From an uncultured Syntrophomonadaceae bacterium (GTDB lineage: Bacteria > Bacillota > Syntrophomonadia > Syntrophomonadales > Syntrophomonadaceae), in contig CALXSZ010000103.1 in assembly GCA_944391275.1 (NCBI GenBank), positions 1 to 8,115 of the forward strand: a stretch of DNA of 8,115 bases, given 5' to 3'. The notes beneath the pieces were generated by a model that saw only the letters and a list, made by a program, of their open reading frames with translations, searched no databases and was not told the DNA's origin. Position 1 is the first letter of the stretch. Each line of letters opens with the position of its first letter. The translations under genes and the position numbers were made by a program. Of this stretch, positions 6,196-8,115 are shown piece by piece.

Positions 6196-6513
6196 TCAAA
6201 CCACCTTTCCACGATATCGGTTTATTCCTCCAATATTGGTTACATGAATGTATCCCATGCGCTCCAGCTTCGCCGATGCCTGTCGGCTTCTGGCTCCGCT
6301 TAAGCAATACACAAAAAGCGGAGTTTGCGGATTGGGAACCATTTTTGATACACGCTCAATTTCCTGCAAAGGCAGATTACAGCTCCCTTCGATGCTTCCT
6401 CCCGCATATTCCTGCGGGGTACGAACATCGAGTAAAATGGCGTTTGGGGTTTGCTTGTACTGTTTTATCCCCTCATTAATATCCTTCTTCTTGAAAAAGT
6501 GAAAAAATCCCAT
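6196..6513 (-). CDS. Single-domain cytosolic rhodanese (sulfurtransferase)
   Basis: This 105-residue protein is one rhodanese domain, which carries sulfane sulfur as a Cys persulfide. Seen: LLDVRTPQEYAGGSIEGSCNLPL (27-49) with the family DVRT and E-x-x-x-G-S-I signatures, then the active loop CLSGARS with catalytic C70, and NIGGINRYRGKVV at the end. The six-residue loop C-x-x-G-x-R is typical of sulfurtransferases. A second Cys, C45, is present. There is no signal peptide; the N-terminus (MGFFHFFKKK) is short, aromatic and basic and might touch the membrane. ATG 6513 has a near-perfect GGAGGTG 6 nt upstream. It lies 64 nt after the lipoprotein gene and 5 nt before the CoADR-Rhd gene, so it probably passes sulfur to that enzyme. 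Confidence 0.94.
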   Translation of the reverse strand: MGFFHFFKKKDINEGIKQYKQTPNAILLDVRTPQEYAGGSIEGSCNLPLQEIERVSKMVPNPQTPLFVYCLSGARSRQASAKLERMGYIHVTNIGGINRYRGKVV

Positions 6514-6577
6514 TGTTCACCTCCCCTTTTCGTTCACATTTCCAGCATGGACTCTATTCTGGCGTTCCAGCGCCAAC
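6514..6577 (-). other. Short intercistronic spacer with a small hairpin
   Basis: The 64 nt between the lipoprotein and the next rhodanese contain TGGCG-CTGGAA-CGCCA (6575-6560, minus strand), a 5-bp stem without a T-run. It is not a convincing terminator and could act as an mRNA stability or processing element. The following gene's ribosome binding site is at the downstream end. Confidence 0.3.
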
Positions 6578-6970
6578 TCACCGTTCTTCTGATACCGTTT
6601 CTCCCGGCCAATCGTTTATCCCCCCAAACTCTACCACATGGGTATACCCAAGCTGTACCAATTTTTCAGCGGCTTGCTTGCTGCGGTTTCCGCTGCGGCA
6701 ATAGACCAGAATCAATTGATCTTTATCCGGCAGCGCGGAAATCTCCTCTTCTCCAATCGTTTCATTTGGAATACAAATAGCTTGCGGAATATGCCGTTCA
6801 TCGAATTCTTCAAAGGTACGCACATCCAAAATCGTATAGTCTTCCTCCTCTTCCATGAGAACCATGGCTTCATCCGCTGTGATTTGGCTGTACGCATTTT
6901 CTGAAGACGTCTCTGTACAACCAACGAACAGAAAAAGCATCAGCAAAAAAAGCGCTCCCTGTTTCATCAT
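6578..6970 (-). CDS. Rhodanese-domain lipoprotein (extracytoplasmic sulfurtransferase)
   Basis: A 130-residue protein with a lipoprotein signal peptide: MMKQ, a hydrophobic stretch (GALFLLMLFLFV, 5-16) and lipobox FVGC with lipidated C18. After a Ser/Glu-rich linker comes one rhodanese domain (about 28-125): TILDVRTFEEFDERHIPQA (46-64), YCRSGNRS with catalytic C91, and GGINDWPGE (117-124). In a Gram-positive type cell it would be anchored on the outer face of the cytoplasmic membrane, where it could collect sulfane sulfur from polysulfide or thiosulfate. A second Cys, C66 (ICIPN), may matter. The start is ATG 6970, 6 nt after GGAGG; the next codon is also ATG (6967), 9 nt away, and either may be used. 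It heads the three-rhodanese run, after a 303-nt gap from the membrane Fe-S gene. Confidence 0.93.
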   Translation of the reverse strand: MMKQGALFLLMLFLFVGCTETSSENAYSQITADEAMVLMEEEEDYTILDVRTFEEFDERHIPQAICIPNETIGEEEISALPDKDQLILVYCRSGNRSKQAAEKLVQLGYTHVVEFGGINDWPGETVSEER

Positions 6971-7022
6971 TCAATGCCTCCATTTCTATTTTCCGTAAAC
7001 AAACGTCCCCCCCTCCTCTGCC

Positions 7023-7044
7023 ATAGAGATCATATAGAGATCAT
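7023..7044. repeat. 11-bp direct tandem repeat
   Basis: ATAGAGATCAT occurs twice without a gap (7023-7033 and 7034-7044), and the next two bases continue the pattern. It may be a polymerase-slippage product or a pair of protein-binding sites about one helical turn apart, roughly 53 bp upstream of the lipoprotein start. Confidence 0.8.
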
Positions 7045-7227
7045 ATGGTAAAGTTTTTCATCAACATCCAAAAACGACTCCGTAGAACGTTCCGTCCCTT
7101 TGACCATTAAATTTAAATCATCGAGTATGCGCTGTGGTAAAAAGCGTTCTTGTTTTAGACCTATCCTTGAGGGTATGCTGTATTTGCCTATATCGAGTAC
7201 AGCGACGTAAAGCCAGCTATTTTCTTT
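7030..7227 (-). pseudogene. Possible coding relic, 65 codons without a start
   Basis: The minus frame from just after a TAA (7230-7228) to TGA (7032-7030) is open for 65 codons and its translation looks protein-like, for example NSWLYVAVLDIGKYSIPSR near the start and LDDLNLMVKGTERSTESFLD further on. WLYVAVLD recalls the WLYLA-x-x-x-D segment of transposase/integrase cores (IS3 type), but the family Asp context does not continue, so I do not assign it. There is no usable start codon or ribosome site. An open frame this long can occur by chance in AT-rich DNA. Confidence 0.2.
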
Positions 7228-7273
7228 TTAGACGTTTAAAAATTTCCTGCTGGATGATCCTGCTATCATTATT

Positions 7274-7873
7274 TTAAGAGTTCCTGTGGGATATTACAAT
7301 CTTTGGACTATTTTTTGTCTTACAAATCCACTGGGTCATCGTTCCCATCGGGCAATAAACACACCATGAACGCGGTTTAAACAGCATCATCGTAATCAAT
7401 CCCAACACCGTAGACGTCAACATAATACTATAAAAACCAAATGCAAACTGCACTACGCCCGGCGCCACATCCGTCCCATGATAGGCCCAATGCCAAGGCA
7501 ACTGAAAAACCCACAGCAAAGAGACAACCGATTGGAGACTGTTGCTCCCGGCGAAAACCAAATACGTACTCCACAGCATTTGAGCAAACATAACGAGGAA
7601 AAAGAGGAGAAAACCATAACGAAATCGTTTGCTTTTCATCCACTTCGGAATATCTTTTTTCCGAGACCATTTCAACTTTCCGCCCAGTAAACCCAATAAT
7701 TGCCCTCGCCCACAATAACGATTGCAATAACTTTTGTTTCCTTTGATCACAGCAATCAGTAAGGGAATGAAAAAACAGAATAATCCGAGCCAGGCAAACA
7801 AAATGTGAAAAAAGCCCAAGAGTAAATAGGTAAGGGACGCGATCCAAAGAAAGTCATACCAACGCTTTTTCAT
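7274..7873 (-). CDS. Membrane-bound 4Fe-4S protein (NapH/Fer4_5-like)
   Basis: A 199-residue membrane protein with about four hydrophobic segments (about 8-27, 28-44, 86-108 and 139-164). Two Cys pairs flank the membrane part: C50-x3-C54 (CNRYCGRGQLLGLLG), and C171-x2-C174-P (PRSWCVYCPMGTMTQ, 168-181). This paired-Cys arrangement resembles the NapH/NosR-type polyferredoxin membrane family, which moves electrons between quinol or ferredoxin and extracytoplasmic acceptors; here no full CxxCxxCxxxCP set is present, so cofactor content is inferred. ATG 7873 follows AGGAGGTG by 7 nt and overlaps the ferredoxin stop (ATGA), a sign of tight translational coupling; the in-frame extension to 8032 is just the ferredoxin region read in another frame. 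Probable electron partner of the ferredoxin; physiological acceptor unknown. Confidence 0.87.
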   Translation of the reverse strand: MKKRWYDFLWIASLTYLLLGFFHILFAWLGLFCFFIPLLIAVIKGNKSYCNRYCGRGQLLGLLGGKLKWSRKKDIPKWMKSKRFRYGFLLFFLVMFAQMLWSTYLVFAGSNSLQSVVSLLWVFQLPWHWAYHGTDVAPGVVQFAFGFYSIMLTSTVLGLITMMLFKPRSWCVYCPMGTMTQWICKTKNSPKIVISHRNS

Positions 7874-8088
7874 ATCTGCACCTCCTGAATGTGAATGACC
7901 GTGGCAGGGCATTCTATTGCACATTTTCCACATCCCACACATTGATCCACGCGCACCTGCGCCCACATACCGCCTACAATGTGAATGGCCGACTTGGGAC
8001 AGACTTTTACGCAACATCCGCAAGCCACGCAAACGTCCGAATCAACAACAGCTCTTCGTTTTCGTCTTTTCTCTTGTAATACGGGCAT
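7870..8088 (-). CDS. 2x[4Fe-4S] ferredoxin
   Basis: A 72-residue bacterial-type ferredoxin with two complete cluster motifs: C20-x2-C23-x2-C26-x3-C30-P and C50-x2-C53-x2-C56-x3-C60-P. An extra Cys, C25, makes the first motif CGCC. The N-terminus is very basic (EKRRKRR, 6-12), perhaps for docking on a membrane partner. It carries low-potential electrons in the cytoplasm. I chose ATG 8088, with AAGGGGG about 8 nt upstream; the frame is open from there to the window edge, so a longer protein starting outside the window is possible, though the cluster begins close after this ATG as is normal. It overlaps the following membrane Fe-S gene by 4 nt, so the two are made together. Its promoter lies outside the window. 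Confidence 0.9.
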   Translation of the reverse strand: MPVLQEKRRKRRAVVDSDVCVACGCCVKVCPKSAIHIVGGMWAQVRVDQCVGCGKCAIECPATVIHIQEVQI

Positions 8089-8115
8089 CCTTGCATCCCC
8101 CTTGACTTTGATGAA

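Larger units (their letters stand above)
6971..7273. other. 303-nt AT-rich gap inside the minus-strand block
   Basis: No intact gene is seen. Contents: an 11-bp tandem repeat (7023-7044), a purine-rich string with GAGGAGGGGGGG on the minus strand (near 7007-7018) that leads to no credible start codon, and a 65-codon open minus frame without a start (7227-7030). No strong promoter or clear terminator was found, so I cannot say whether the lipoprotein operon is read from the ferredoxin promoter or from its own. Confidence 0.5.

Noticed and set aside
6191..6307. 39-residue N-terminal extension of the CoA-disulfide reductase
   Set aside because: It overlaps the real C-terminus of the upstream rhodanese in another frame; the flavin-binding strand starts at MKVVIVGG with a ribosome site just before it.
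6560..6575. Terminator between the two small rhodanese genes
   Set aside because: The stem is only 5 bp and no T-run follows on the minus strand.
7127..7210. 27-residue plus-strand ORF in the gap
   Set aside because: No ribosome site, no similarity that I can recognise, and it opposes the direction of all neighbours.
7240..7269. Terminator after the membrane Fe-S gene
   Set aside because: The imperfect palindrome GCAGGATCATCCAGC has almost no loop, and only a short T-run follows, so it does not form a convincing hairpin terminator.
7874..8032. 53-residue extension of the membrane Fe-S protein
   Set aside because: These codons are the ferredoxin gene read in another frame; the AGGAGGTG site and the ATGA overlap fix the start at 7873.

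Overview
The window looks like chromosomal DNA of an anaerobic or facultative member of the Bacillota (Firmicutes). The evidence is strong AGGAGG-type ribosome binding sites, sigma-A type promoters, an RqcH-type NFACT protein, a DUF134 regulator joined to a NifX-like domain, a CoA-disulfide reductase with a rhodanese tail, and a ferredoxin/membrane Fe-S pair of a type I associate with clostridia. The species cannot be told from the sequence alone. No tRNA, rRNA, CRISPR array or intact insertion sequence was seen.

Layout. Positions 1-519 (minus) hold the first 173 codons of dapB (lysine/diaminopimelate pathway), cut by the window edge. Positions 718-2499 (plus) hold rqcH, divergent from dapB. 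An AT-rich stretch (2500-2795) follows, with three inverted repeats, a possible TTG-started 51-residue small protein and a clean bidirectional terminator. Positions 2873-3652 (minus) hold the DUF134-NifX fusion. Positions 3787-4473 (plus) hold a Crp/Fnr-family regulator. These two genes diverge from back-to-back sigma-A promoters; a perfect 7+6+7 palindrome fills most of the spacer of the minus-strand promoter. A second bidirectional terminator, with the crp-type gene's stop codon at its loop, separates that gene from the convergent block on the right.

The right half is all on the minus strand. In transcription order it holds a 2x[4Fe-4S] ferredoxin (8088-7870), a membrane Fe-S protein overlapping it by 4 nt (7873-7274), a 303-nt gap, a rhodanese lipoprotein (6970-6578), a cytosolic single-domain rhodanese (6513-6196), and a CoA-disulfide reductase-rhodanese fusion (6190-4496). 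Three sulfurtransferase domains, one outside the membrane and two inside, lead to a flavoprotein that reduces CoA disulfides or persulfides. I infer a sulfane-sulfur (persulfide/polysulfide) handling system. The ferredoxin and membrane Fe-S protein could supply or drain electrons, and the adjacent Crp/Fnr protein is the natural candidate regulator. That functional link is inference from gene order. The individual domain calls are well supported by motifs.
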